Numbered from the stretch's first letter, positions 35,090 to 44,296 are shown. The stretch: DNA of 64,000 bases from Sabulitectum sp964571965 (GCA_964571965.1 CAZNFQ010000002.1:1-64000); one strand, 5' to 3'. Notes: generated by a model not told the origin, from the letters alone. A program made the numbers and translations.

Positions 35090-35664
35090 TGGAGAAGGTA
35101 AAGAACGTTATCATCTGCGGTACCGGCGGTCAGGGTATTCTTCTTGCAAGCGAGGTTCTTTGCAGCGCCGCCTGGCGGGCCGGATTCGATGTTAAGAAGA
35201 GCGAGGTGCACGGCATGGCTCAGCGGGGCGGCGCCGTGTCCAGCCACGTGAGGTTCGGAAAGAAGGTCAGCAGTGTCCTTGTGGAGAAGGGAGCCGCAGA
35301 CATTGTGCTTGCCATGGAAAAAATGGAAGCTCTCCGGTGGTTGGAGTACCTGTCTCCTCAGGGCAAGCTGATAATCTGCGACCTTCGCATAGATCCCATG
35401 ACGGTAAATACCGGTCAGGCGGAGTACCCCGACGTGAACGGAATAATTGATGGAATGGGAGTTCCCAGTCTTTTCATGCCGGTGCATGACATAGCCATGG
35501 AGCTTGGAAACATCAGGGTGGTTAACGTCATCATGCTGGGAGCAGCATCGAAGCAGCTGCCGGAAATACCGGAAAAACACTGGTTCGACGCCATAGAAGA
35601 GAGGGTTCCCCCAAAGGCTCTTGAAGTAAACCTTAAGGCTTTCAGCAGGGGCAAGGCCCTGTAG
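35089..35664 (+). CDS. iorB: Indolepyruvate:ferredoxin oxidoreductase beta subunit
   Basis: Gamma-domain partner of IorA, 191 residues. The family motif NVIICGTGGQGILLASEVL is at the N-terminus, followed by DVKKSEVHGMAQRGGAVSSHVRFG. It binds CoA in related 2-oxoacid oxidoreductases. It is co-translated with iorA. Together they would feed acyl-CoA into the Ptb-Buk pair encoded just upstream. Confidence 0.95.
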   Translation: MEKVKNVIICGTGGQGILLASEVLCSAAWRAGFDVKKSEVHGMAQRGGAVSSHVRFGKKVSSVLVEKGAADIVLAMEKMEALRWLEYLSPQGKLIICDLRIDPMTVNTGQAEYPDVNGIIDGMGVPSLFMPVHDIAMELGNIRVVNVIMLGAASKQLPEIPEKHWFDAIEERVPPKALEVNLKAFSRGKAL

Positions 35665-35673
35665 GGCGTTAAT

Positions 35674-36225
35674 ATGGAGTGGGTTCTGGGAGTTCTGGCA
35701 GGAATATCCCTCAGTGCCGCTTGCGGTTTCAGGGTATTCGTTCCCCTTCTGGTTATGAGCATAGCTGCACAGACCGGACACCTGGTACCCGCTTCAGGGT
35801 TTCAGTGGCTGGGAAGCACACCGGCACTTGTCTGTTTCTCAGTTGCAACCGCCGTGGAGATAGCCGCATATTTCATTCCGGTTGTGAACAACCTCCTGGA
35901 CACTGTGGCAACACCTGCGGCTGCTGTTGCAGGTACGGTTCTCACCGCATCCATGGTCGGAGAGGTTTCTCCCTGGTTCCGGTGGGTACTGGCGGCGGTA
36001 GCAGGAGGTTCCGTTGCCGGAGGAATACAGCTGGCAACGGTTTCCCTGAGATCCGCAGCGGCTCCGGTTGGAGGAAGCGGTGTGGTTTCCGCCCTTGAAG
36101 ACGGCGCAGCGGTGGTTACTTCTGTTTTGGCTGTGGTTCTTCCTGTTCTTACGGCGATGATCCTTCTTGTGTTCGGAGTTTATGTAATGAGAAGGAAACA
36201 AAAAGTCCGGGCGGGGATAGAGTAA
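35674..36225 (+). CDS. DUF4126 membrane protein
   Basis: A 183-residue membrane protein with about five hydrophobic segments. The N-terminal VLAGISLSAACGFRVFVPLL and the following FQWLGSTPALVCFSVATAVEIAAYFIPVVNNLLD match DUF4126 proteins. The biochemical role of this family is not known. It lies 9 bases after iorB, so it may belong to the same transcript. The C-terminus is basic and probably cytoplasmic. Confidence 0.8.
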   Translation: MEWVLGVLAGISLSAACGFRVFVPLLVMSIAAQTGHLVPASGFQWLGSTPALVCFSVATAVEIAAYFIPVVNNLLDTVATPAAAVAGTVLTASMVGEVSPWFRWVLAAVAGGSVAGGIQLATVSLRSAAAPVGGSGVVSALEDGAAVVTSVLAVVLPVLTAMILLVFGVYVMRRKQKVRAGIE

Positions 36226-36256
36226 TGAGAAACATCAATATTCGATAGGAGTGGAA

Positions 36257-36838
36257 ATGTTATCAGTTTTCTTATCAGCGGTTCTTCTTTCCTATGCACC
36301 GGGAACCATAGTACTCAGCGAAATAATGTACAATCCGGACGGGCAGACCCTAGGTCTGGACGAGCATATGGAATGGTTCGAGTTATACAATGCGTCGGAT
36401 GAGGGGCTGAACCTGGCCGGTATGATGATCTCCGACGGCAACAACCAGATATATCTGGGCCACTATCTGCTGGCTCCCGGTGCATACGGAGTGGTTTGCG
36501 CCAATGACGCCTCCTTCAAATCCGTATATGGAAACGACGTCAGGCTGATCCCCTGGAGCGGAGAATGGACCAGACTTAGAAACTCAAGCGATGAACTGAT
36601 CCTCTACGGAGAAGAGGGTACGGTTATGGAATCCGTTACCTACTACGACAGCTGGGGAGTCAATGGAAGCGAACCGTCGCCGGCAGACGGCGACGGATCC
36701 TCTCTGGAGAGGATAGACTTCTCAGGACCCAACGACGAAACCAACTGGGCTCCCTCCAGGGACTTCAACCACAATGATGACAACGGAGATCCGGTGTGCT
36801 GGGGAACCCCGGGAGCTGAAAACTCGGTGGCGGACTAG
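36257..36838 (+). CDS. Secreted lamin-tail-domain protein
   Basis: A 193-residue protein with a signal peptide (MLSVFLSAVLLSYAPG) and one lamin-tail (LTD) domain, seen in IVLSEIMYNPDG, MEWFELYNASDEGLNLAGM and GAYGVVCANDASF. LTDs are Ig-like and occur in many bacterial surface proteins. Start is the ATG at 36257 with AGGAG upstream; GTG 36251 is less likely. There is no C-terminal sorting domain. Its stop overlaps that of the convergent DUF4956 gene. The same LTD fold is part of the two CotH proteins nearby. Confidence 0.85.
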   Translation: MLSVFLSAVLLSYAPGTIVLSEIMYNPDGQTLGLDEHMEWFELYNASDEGLNLAGMMISDGNNQIYLGHYLLAPGAYGVVCANDASFKSVYGNDVRLIPWSGEWTRLRNSSDELILYGEEGTVMESVTYYDSWGVNGSEPSPADGDGSSLERIDFSGPNDETNWAPSRDFNHNDDNGDPVCWGTPGAENSVAD

Positions 36839-37527
36839 AACTCGCTGTCCTCCATGGAACTCACAAGGCTTACCCTGTCTATGCCGGCGGTTCTTTCAAG
36901 GGTGCTCACAAGGCCGCCGGCGTTCACTCCTCTTTTCAGGGTTATATCGTAGGAGAGAACCAGGAACTGTCCCTCTCCCGAGGGCTCTATGTGGATAAGG
37001 GTTGATCTGGAGGTCTTTTCACTTATCAGTTTCGTATAAATTGCCTCAACTCCGGAATTCCTGTCGAACCTGAAACGGAGTACGTATTCACTGCGCATGT
37101 ACGCTCCGAAATTCGTTTTGAACAGTACAAGCGCCACCCCTCCTATGAAAACCGATGAAACAGCTGTAAGGAGATAGTTGCCCGTTCCCGAGGCAATGCC
37201 TTCCGTGAGGGCGAAGAAAACAAAAGCTGTGTCTCTTGTATCTTTTATAACCGTTCTGAAACGTACGATGGTAAGGGCGCCGACCAGTGCGAAGGCCCTT
37301 GCAAGGTTGCTTCCGATAACCATCATCACTGCACTGACCGTTATACACATGAGAACAAGGGTGACCACGAAATTCTGGGAGTATGTCAAACCCCTGTGTG
37401 TAGCCTTGTATATGATCCCGATCAGAAGTCCTGCGGCAAGAGCCAGAAATAGATTGATTATAAGTTCCGCAGGAGAGTACCCCAGCATCTCGTTTCCGGT
37501 ATTCATCCACTGGCTCAGTGATGGCAA
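36835..37527 (-). CDS. DUF4956 membrane protein
   Basis: A 230-residue protein. About four transmembrane segments lie in residues 15-150, with the conserved cytoplasmic stretch VGALTIVRFRTVIKDTRDTAFVFF, diagnostic of DUF4956. The C-terminal 80 residues form a soluble alpha/beta (ACT-like) domain. DUF4956 genes are, as I recall, commonly next to VTC-domain polyphosphate polymerase genes, as here (13-base overlap). A role in handling polyphosphate at the membrane is inference from this linkage. Confidence 0.88.
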   Translation of the reverse strand: MPSLSQWMNTGNEMLGYSPAELIINLFLALAAGLLIGIIYKATHRGLTYSQNFVVTLVLMCITVSAVMMVIGSNLARAFALVGALTIVRFRTVIKDTRDTAFVFFALTEGIASGTGNYLLTAVSSVFIGGVALVLFKTNFGAYMRSEYVLRFRFDRNSGVEAIYTKLISEKTSRSTLIHIEPSGEGQFLVLSYDITLKRGVNAGGLVSTLERTAGIDRVSLVSSMEDSEF

Positions 37528-38306
37528 GCTTTGCTCCTCTCAACGAGTCGGTTGATCCTGCTGCCTGTATTGCCCAGGTAAACAGCTTCAACGGCTCTCT
37601 GGAATTTCGAGCAGGAGACCCTTTCAAGCCCCAGCTCTCTGATTATTCTCTGAAACCAGAAGGGAATCCGATAACGGAACTTTATTTCAACGATTCCCCC
37701 TCTCGGTATTATCTCTTCGGGATTGCCCCGGGGCAAGCCCAGGCGGGAGGCCTGGAAAGCGCTTGAGGCATCGTCGATGGTTGCCCTGAAATCGGGATTG
37801 GAAACATCCTCCCAGGCGGCCCTGTTGTAATCGGTGATCACACTTGGAGAAAGCCTGTATCTGAACGACTGGGCAATGAACCTTTCAGCAACGTTATTGC
37901 CCTGGTAGTCGGATGCCAGAAGATCTCTCAGTCTCCAGGTGCCACCGGTAAGGCCCTCAGAAAACTCCTGGTGGGGAAGCTTCACCCGGTGCTTGATGAC
38001 CAGGGCGCCGTCCCTGCCTTTGAGCTCCAGGTAAAGAGGGTCTTCGAACCCCCGGGCAATCTGGGAATATGCTCTGAGTCTGTACTTGAAACGCTTTTCA
38101 TGACCGTTTCTCTTTTCGTGGAACCATCTCATGTCCGGAGAGTCAAAGTAGACACTTCGAATGGGATAGTACCCGTTGTCCCGGCAGTGAACGTCACGTG
38201 ACAGGTGCCTGTCCAGTTCCGCGGCCACGATTTTCAGGGAGTTGTCAGAAAGAATGTACTTGAACTCGTACCTGTAGAAATGCAGGTGTTCGGGCACTGA
38301 TGTCAT
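37515..38306 (-). CDS. VTC-domain protein, polyphosphate polymerase-like
   Basis: A 263-residue protein formed almost wholly of the VTC triphosphate-tunnel domain. Basic and acidic tunnel motifs are visible: YRYEFKYILS near the start, RSVYFDSPDM, KRFKYRLRAYSQ, LYLELKGRDGALVIKHRVKL and GIVEIKFRYRIPFW. In yeast Vtc4 such residues bind ATP and growing polyphosphate. There is no membrane segment, so it would depend on the overlapping DUF4956 membrane protein. It starts 1 base into the porin stop. Polymerase activity is inferred from the family. Confidence 0.9.
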   Translation of the reverse strand: MTSVPEHLHFYRYEFKYILSDNSLKIVAAELDRHLSRDVHCRDNGYYPIRSVYFDSPDMRWFHEKRNGHEKRFKYRLRAYSQIARGFEDPLYLELKGRDGALVIKHRVKLPHQEFSEGLTGGTWRLRDLLASDYQGNNVAERFIAQSFRYRLSPSVITDYNRAAWEDVSNPDFRATIDDASSAFQASRLGLPRGNPEEIIPRGGIVEIKFRYRIPFWFQRIIRELGLERVSCSKFQRAVEAVYLGNTGSRINRLVERSKACHH

Positions 38307-39367
38307 CAGAACCTGAATCCTGCTTCCAGCACTATATCGGTATAATCCTCCGAGGAATTGAATTCTTCCACGGTGTTCTTGACACCTCCAAAGCGTATTC
38401 TTGTGTTCTCGGTGGGATAAACAGCTCCCATTATGGAAATTCTTCTGTCCATCCAGTCCAGATCGGTATCCGGCTTCGCTTCGTCAAATCCCAGGGAGAT
38501 TGAAACAGTTCTTATTGTCTGAACGTTCCATGGGTGGTAATTGAAGGTTACCGCACCCCAGTAGCCCAGGAACCGGGGAGGATCTTCACCGGCGAGCACT
38601 TCACTCAGCTCCCAGTTGTCTCCTGTGGACAGCTCTGCGTAAATCTCGGCGCCGTACCAGTTATTGAATTCATGTTCAAAGGAAAGATCGCCGGAAAAGG
38701 CAAAAAGCCTGGCGCTTGAGATATAGCCGTCCGGTTCGGTCTGGTCGGCCATGCCCTTTCTGTGGGAAACCGCCGAAAGCCCAAGGGTAAGGTCAGCAGG
38801 CAGTATTTCCGCGGTACCCCTGAAGGAGTAAAGCAGTTCACTGTCCTCTCTCTCTTCTGCCCTGGCATCTCCGTTGAAGACCCCTGCAGTGCCCCGGAGT
38901 TCGAGAACGTTAGAGACGGGTAACTGGATACGGGCATCGAATCCCAGGTCTCTGCCGCTGTATGTGAGGTCTTCGCGTAGCTCATAAACAAGAGGACGCT
39001 CAAAGAGGGGAAGATCCCATGTGCTCAGGTCTCCTCCCAGAAGAGTTGCCCTTCTGAACAAACCGAACCGGCCCCTGGCAGATCCCAGAGGTTCCCACTC
39101 CACAAGTGCGTCCTTCAGAAAAATTTCATTGGGTCTGAACTCCAGTTTCAGCTCCGCCTGAAGGTTGCCGGTGATCCGGGCTGCAGTTTCCATCCCTGCC
39201 CGGCGTATGGAGAATTCCCTGGAGGGAACGGCATTGTAACCGCCGAACTCCTCGTATCTGGCATCGAGATAACCTTCCAGGGTAAACTCCTCGCAGACAG
39301 GATTTTCAACATCGATGGCGGCAAATGATATGGCAAAACAAAACAAGACGCACATAGTGAATTTCAT
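38306..39367 (-). CDS. Outer-membrane porin, phosphate-selective (OprO/OprP)-like
   Basis: A 353-residue protein with a signal peptide (MKFTMCVLFCFAISFAA) and alternating beta-strand pattern ending in GFRF, the aromatic C-terminus of outer-membrane barrels. The N-terminal region FTLEGYLDARYEE, SREFSIRRAGMETAARITG and LKLEFRPNEIFLKDALVEW follows the layout of phosphate-selective porins O and P. This is pattern resemblance, not proof of selectivity. It is overlapped by the CotH gene stop and the VTC gene start (1 base each), so the three are co-translated. Confidence 0.78.
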   Translation of the reverse strand: MKFTMCVLFCFAISFAAIDVENPVCEEFTLEGYLDARYEEFGGYNAVPSREFSIRRAGMETAARITGNLQAELKLEFRPNEIFLKDALVEWEPLGSARGRFGLFRRATLLGGDLSTWDLPLFERPLVYELREDLTYSGRDLGFDARIQLPVSNVLELRGTAGVFNGDARAEEREDSELLYSFRGTAEILPADLTLGLSAVSHRKGMADQTEPDGYISSARLFAFSGDLSFEHEFNNWYGAEIYAELSTGDNWELSEVLAGEDPPRFLGYWGAVTFNYHPWNVQTIRTVSISLGFDEAKPDTDLDWMDRRISIMGAVYPTENTRIRFGGVKNTVEEFNSSEDYTDIVLEAGFRF

Positions 39368-41817
39368 TACTGATCCTCCTGCAAAACAGTGAGACGAACT
39401 GAGTCTGAATCCGTACTTGATCTCAGATAAAGAATATACACACCTGAAGGAAGGGTTCCAGTGAAGTCAGCGGTAACCGTTCCCGAAGGGGTGGGCGGCA
39501 GATCGATCCTGGACATTACCCTGCCGCACATGTCGAACAGAACCGCCTCCACAGGCATTGAAGACGTTTCGTAGAAAAAGCTGAAAGAACCTGAGCACGG
39601 GTTGGGAGAAGCCAGCCTTACACAGGTTGCAGGGAGATTGGAAGGCCATCCCGGATTAGGAGCACCCGGCGTACCCGGCGGTTCAGCGGATACCCAGCTG
39701 AAAGGAGATGAAACCGGCGATTGAGGTGAGCCCAGATACATTATTCCAGTTTCTGCTCCCGGCCAGGAGCAGTTCCAGCCCATGGAAAAGTTACAGTCTC
39801 CGGTATTGCTGAACAGGAAGAGGGAGTCGGATTCAGAAGCCAGACTGAAATCGAGAAAAGCCGGATCCAACCCTGCAAATTCCCTCTGGGGGTTGTCGCA
39901 GACCACCAGATAGCTTCCGGGAAGAAGACAGGTTCCCTCGTCGAAAAGAGAAGTATTCATTCCGGCATCCATGAGGAACCATCCGGAGAGATCCACCTGA
40001 TTCTGACCCGGGTTGTAGAGCTCTATCCAGTCGTCTCCGCCTCCGCGGCAGATCTCGCTTGGAATAACGATCTGATCCGGTTGTGGAAGGGTATCGCCTG
40101 TGCCGATGTTCCAGGTGTGCATTTCATGCCAGGAAGGATCGTTCAGTGTAAGCGGAGTACCTGCGGGATATGGTGTTCCAGCGTCTCCGAATAACCGCTC
40201 CCCGCAGAAGGATCCTGCCAGCCGGGCATCGTTCGTAAGGTAGAAGGTTTCACCGGCTTCAACGAGAACAGACTCCGGGAAGAATACCGTTCCCGAGGGC
40301 ATTCCCACGTAAAAAGAGCATAGACTTAAGTCCTGCGTGTGATCTGCGTTGTTGGTTACAGGGAGTATCCAGAGGTTTTCCCCGCACCAGAGGGGAGTGC
40401 CCGGGGAGAACTGCTCCGGAACAAGGGGAGCAAGGGCCATCCTGGCCCCGGGAGCCGGTGACGGCCTGGCAAAATTTTCCCTGAGGCACCAGGAAGGATA
40501 GGAAACAGGGAAACTACAAGGGGCGATCCGCGGACAGAAGGCCATTCTTACACTGTATGTCCCAGGGGGAACATCTATGGTGTATTCGTATTCACCCTTT
40601 TCCTCTTCTTCCAGGTAGTGCCATTCTTCGTCTTCTCCGTCGAATGACAGCAGAAGAATCACTCCCTCTGAGGCAATATCTCCTGTTTCAAGTTCCAACT
40701 CCACAGATGTTTCCATGTCGAGGCAGGAAGAAATTTCATAGTCCTCTATTGGCGTGGCGGGATAGTCCAGATACACTTCCGAAAGATAGGCTGCCCGGGC
40801 TTCGATATCTTCAGAGAGGAATGAGCAGATGGAATCGAACTGTGAGACGGAGTATTCGTAGAAGGGGTCCTGCGCCAGTTCAGATCTTATTTCGAGCCGC
40901 AGCGAGTCGATTATTCCTGGGTATTCGTCTGCCATGATATCGGCACACTCCGCTATCAGGGTATTGAGAAGCTGAACGTTGTCCCAGGACGCAAGCAGAG
41001 ATCTTGCGGCGCCGAAGTAGCCGATGTCGCCGAGGCTGTGTTTCTCAACCCAGTCGGGGATGTACTCTCCCGTCCACGCATTGCCGAACGTGGCGTCCCG
41101 GTCCCAGGGGTAAATGTGCCAGCGGTCCTGCCAGCTGTGGAGGTAGATATTCTTGATTATGCCGTCTCTGTCGGATATTGCGGTGTTCACCGCGAAGAGG
41201 GCTATGAATTCGTCGGTTTCCAGGGAAGAGACATCTCCCCGGAAAGCATCTTCGATCAGTTGAAGCAGCAGTTGTGAATAGGGCTCACTGTCCACCTTGG
41301 GTTCGAATCCGGCAATTCCCAGGGTATCGGAGTACTGACAAATGAGCCTCGCGGCAACGTCGGTGCTCTTGAACAAGGGGCCGAAGCCTGTTCCGTTCCT
41401 CTGGTAGAATCGTCTGTCAATCCGCTCAACCCTCTCATATACTCCCATATTCGTTCCATTTATGGAAAGGGACACGAATTCAGTTTCCGGTGCCGGATAA
41501 CCAAGTTTTCTCGTCAGCAGAAGGCCAAGGGTGTTCCGCATGAGGGAAGGATCGCGGAACTGGGCATTCAGTAGTATGTGGTCTCCGCAGGGGAAGATCT
41601 CGTCTTCCTCAAGTCTTATATGGAAACTCTTTTTCGCAAGCCAAAGGCTGGTGCCGCCTCTGAATGCAAGGGTTCCTCCTGCAACCAGGGTATCCAGGAA
41701 AACCGTTGCCGGAATCTCAAGTTCGTCCTGAAAGTGATCGTAAAGATATGCGAGATCACCGGGATCCACAGTTACGGAATAGTGCGGCAGCACCGAAAGA
41801 ATTACCAGAAAAATCAT
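39367..41817 (-). CDS. Secreted CotH-kinase protein with lamin-tail and C-terminal sorting domains (copy 1)
   Basis: An 816-residue secreted protein. After a signal peptide, residues 30-340 form a CotH-type atypical kinase: LAFRGGTSLWLAKKSFHIRL, GVYERVERIDRRFYQRNG and WHIYPWDRDATFGNAW, whose Asp pair corresponds to the metal-binding segment. A lamin-tail domain follows (IVIPSEICRGGGDDWIELYN, about 620-700). The last 80 residues are a type IX-like sorting domain (VLFDMCGRVMSRIDLPP, LPSGVYILYL). It overlaps the porin gene by 1 base and is a paralogue of the next gene. Confidence 0.88.
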   Translation of the reverse strand: MIFLVILSVLPHYSVTVDPGDLAYLYDHFQDELEIPATVFLDTLVAGGTLAFRGGTSLWLAKKSFHIRLEEDEIFPCGDHILLNAQFRDPSLMRNTLGLLLTRKLGYPAPETEFVSLSINGTNMGVYERVERIDRRFYQRNGTGFGPLFKSTDVAARLICQYSDTLGIAGFEPKVDSEPYSQLLLQLIEDAFRGDVSSLETDEFIALFAVNTAISDRDGIIKNIYLHSWQDRWHIYPWDRDATFGNAWTGEYIPDWVEKHSLGDIGYFGAARSLLASWDNVQLLNTLIAECADIMADEYPGIIDSLRLEIRSELAQDPFYEYSVSQFDSICSFLSEDIEARAAYLSEVYLDYPATPIEDYEISSCLDMETSVELELETGDIASEGVILLLSFDGEDEEWHYLEEEEKGEYEYTIDVPPGTYSVRMAFCPRIAPCSFPVSYPSWCLRENFARPSPAPGARMALAPLVPEQFSPGTPLWCGENLWILPVTNNADHTQDLSLCSFYVGMPSGTVFFPESVLVEAGETFYLTNDARLAGSFCGERLFGDAGTPYPAGTPLTLNDPSWHEMHTWNIGTGDTLPQPDQIVIPSEICRGGGDDWIELYNPGQNQVDLSGWFLMDAGMNTSLFDEGTCLLPGSYLVVCDNPQREFAGLDPAFLDFSLASESDSLFLFSNTGDCNFSMGWNCSWPGAETGIMYLGSPQSPVSSPFSWVSAEPPGTPGAPNPGWPSNLPATCVRLASPNPCSGSFSFFYETSSMPVEAVLFDMCGRVMSRIDLPPTPSGTVTADFTGTLPSGVYILYLRSSTDSDSVRLTVLQEDQ

Positions 41818-41839
41818 TGCTGAACGCTTTCATGTTCTT

Positions 41840-44296
41840 TCACTGATCATCCCTTAATATGGTTAAGCAAGCTGAATCCCAACCCGATCCAGACCTCAGA
41901 GATACAATATACAACCCCGACGGAAGAGTTCCAGAGAAGTCTGCCGATAGGGTACCCTCACAGGAAGCCGGCAGGGGCAGCTCAGATATAACTCTTCCGC
42001 AGATGTCGTAGAGAATCAGCTGAGCGGTTTCAGATGAGGTTTCGTATGAGAGAGAGAAGGCTCCTGAGCAGGGGTTCTCTGATACAAGGCGCAAACGGGT
42101 GAGCCCTGAAGGCTGAGACCAACCGGGATTGGGAAGGCCGGGAGTACCGGGAGGCTCCGCAGAGGCCCAGCTGAATGGAGAGGAGACAGGAAAAACAGGA
42201 GACTTCAAATACATTATTCCAGACTCATATCCCGGCCAGAACTCAGTCCAGTTCAAAGCAAATACCAGTTTTCCCAGGCTGTCATACAGCCAGAGAGAGT
42301 CAGTTTCACGATTAAGAGACATCTCAAGTATTTCCGCCTCAATCCCATGACAGTAGCCTTCAGGATTTTCACAGACAACAAGATATTCTCCTGGTTGGAG
42401 AGTAAGACCATCCGAAAGGAATGAAGCGTTTCTTTCAGAATCAATCAGATAGAAGCCTGACAGCTCAGCAGGGTTATCACCGGCATTGAACAGTTCAATC
42501 CAGTCGTGTTCACCAGCTCTGCAAATTTCCGTTGGGATGATGCAGAGATCAGGAAGAGACAGAGTGTCCGTGTCTGTAATCATCCATGAACTCATTTCAT
42601 GCCAGGATGGGTCACAGAGGAAAAGGCTGCAGTTTACAGGGCAGGGGGATCCTGCATCTCCGAATACTCTGCCCGGAAACAGGTTTTCAGCCAGTCCGGA
42701 GTTGTTCGTAAGATAAAAAGTTTCCTCAGGAGCCACCACAACTGATTCAGGCAGAAAAACAGTCCCCGGCACCGGATATGTTCTGAATGAGCAGAGACTC
42801 AGGTCCTGTGAGAAATCAGCGGTATTACTTACCGGCAGTACCCAGAGGTTTTCCCCGCACCATACCGGGGTACCTGGCAATAGGAATTCGGGCCTGAGGG
42901 GAGCAAGGGCTATCCTTGCTCCTGGAGCAGGTACAGGTCTTATCCGGTTTCCCATAAAAGACCAGGAAGGGTAGTACACCGGCAGAAAGCAGGGTTTGAT
43001 CCTGGGTCCGAAAACAACCTGTACACTGTAGGCGCCATGGGGAACATTTAGAGTGTAAGAGTATGCTCCACCTGGCTCTTCAGGAAGGAAGCAGGAAAAT
43101 TCATCGCCTCTGTCAATGGAGAAGAGAAGCATTACTCCGTGGGAATCACCGCCCAGAAGTTCCAGTTCCATTTGAACCTGATTTCCCATGTTCAGACAGT
43201 CACCGATCAGGAAATTTCCAATTCTCGAAGCGGGATCTGCCAGATATACTCCCGGAAGAAAGGAAGCCCGTGCTTCTATGTCATGGGAGAGAACTGCGCA
43301 GATGGAATCAAACTGAACCGGTGAAAATTCATAATAGGGATCATTAGCTATCTCGCTCCTTAGTTCAATTCTCAAAGAATCAATTATATGGGGGAATTGC
43401 AGGGCCATTATTTCTGCAGAGACTTCCATGAGATCGTTGAAAAGAACAATGTTCTCCTGTAGTTCGAGGAGGGGTCTGCCTGCTCCAAATCGGCCTATAT
43501 CACCCATGTATACCGATTCTTCCCACCCGGGGATGTACTCGCCGGGAGAATTCCCGAAGGATGCATCACGATCCCAGGGGTAGACATGCCAGCGGTTGCA
43601 GAAGCGATGAAGAAAGATGTTCTTGACTATGCCGTCGCGGTTGGCTATTGCGGTATTAACGGCGAAAAGGGCTATGAACTCCTCAGTTTCCAGGGAAGAT
43701 ACGTCTCCGGCAAAGCAATTCTCTATGAGTTCAAGAAGCTCAAGACGGTATGGATCGCTGTCTCTTTTGGGTTCAAGGCCGTGTATCCCGGATCTATCCG
43801 AATATTGGCATACAATTCTGCCAAGGGGTTCTATGCTTTTAAAGATGGGGCCCCACCCAAGACCGTTTCGCTGAAAAAACTCTCTGTCTATGCGCTCGAT
43901 CCTTTCATAAATTCCCATACTGCTGCCATTCAGGGAAAGAGTAACAAACTCGGTGATGGGTGCGGGGTACCCCAGTTCTCTGGTAAGAAGATGACCAAGG
44001 GTGTTTCTCATGAAAGACGGGTCCAGGGACTGGGCATTCAATAGAATATTCCCGGAACAATCGGGTGGGTTGTTTTCACAAATACGTATGTGCCAGCTTT
44101 TTTTCGGAAGATACAGGCTGGCTCCTCCTCTTATGGACAGGGTACCTTCCAATACCAGCGAATCCGTTGAGATCAGCGCCGGGATTTCAATATCTTCTTC
44201 GAGATTATCATAGAGGTATGCCAGCTGTACTGGATCTGTTGTCAGGGAATAGTGGGGCAGCGCATGCAGCAGCACCAGAAAGAATATATAATTCAT
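41840..44296 (-). CDS. Secreted CotH-kinase protein with lamin-tail and C-terminal sorting domains (copy 2)
   Basis: An 818-residue paralogue of the preceding protein with the same layout: signal peptide, CotH kinase domain (LSIRGGASLYLPKKSWHIRI, GIYERIERIDREFFQRNG, WHVYPWDRDASFGN), lamin-tail domain (LCIIPTEICRAGEHDWIELF) and a C-terminal sorting domain (LYDICGRVISELPLPA). It lies 22 bases upstream of copy 1 on the same strand, so the pair arose by tandem duplication and probably share a promoter. Divergence is spread over the whole length, so the duplication is not recent. Confidence 0.88.
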   Translation of the reverse strand: MNYIFFLVLLHALPHYSLTTDPVQLAYLYDNLEEDIEIPALISTDSLVLEGTLSIRGGASLYLPKKSWHIRICENNPPDCSGNILLNAQSLDPSFMRNTLGHLLTRELGYPAPITEFVTLSLNGSSMGIYERIERIDREFFQRNGLGWGPIFKSIEPLGRIVCQYSDRSGIHGLEPKRDSDPYRLELLELIENCFAGDVSSLETEEFIALFAVNTAIANRDGIVKNIFLHRFCNRWHVYPWDRDASFGNSPGEYIPGWEESVYMGDIGRFGAGRPLLELQENIVLFNDLMEVSAEIMALQFPHIIDSLRIELRSEIANDPYYEFSPVQFDSICAVLSHDIEARASFLPGVYLADPASRIGNFLIGDCLNMGNQVQMELELLGGDSHGVMLLFSIDRGDEFSCFLPEEPGGAYSYTLNVPHGAYSVQVVFGPRIKPCFLPVYYPSWSFMGNRIRPVPAPGARIALAPLRPEFLLPGTPVWCGENLWVLPVSNTADFSQDLSLCSFRTYPVPGTVFLPESVVVAPEETFYLTNNSGLAENLFPGRVFGDAGSPCPVNCSLFLCDPSWHEMSSWMITDTDTLSLPDLCIIPTEICRAGEHDWIELFNAGDNPAELSGFYLIDSERNASFLSDGLTLQPGEYLVVCENPEGYCHGIEAEILEMSLNRETDSLWLYDSLGKLVFALNWTEFWPGYESGIMYLKSPVFPVSSPFSWASAEPPGTPGLPNPGWSQPSGLTRLRLVSENPCSGAFSLSYETSSETAQLILYDICGRVISELPLPASCEGTLSADFSGTLPSGLYIVSLRSGSGWDSACLTILRDDQ

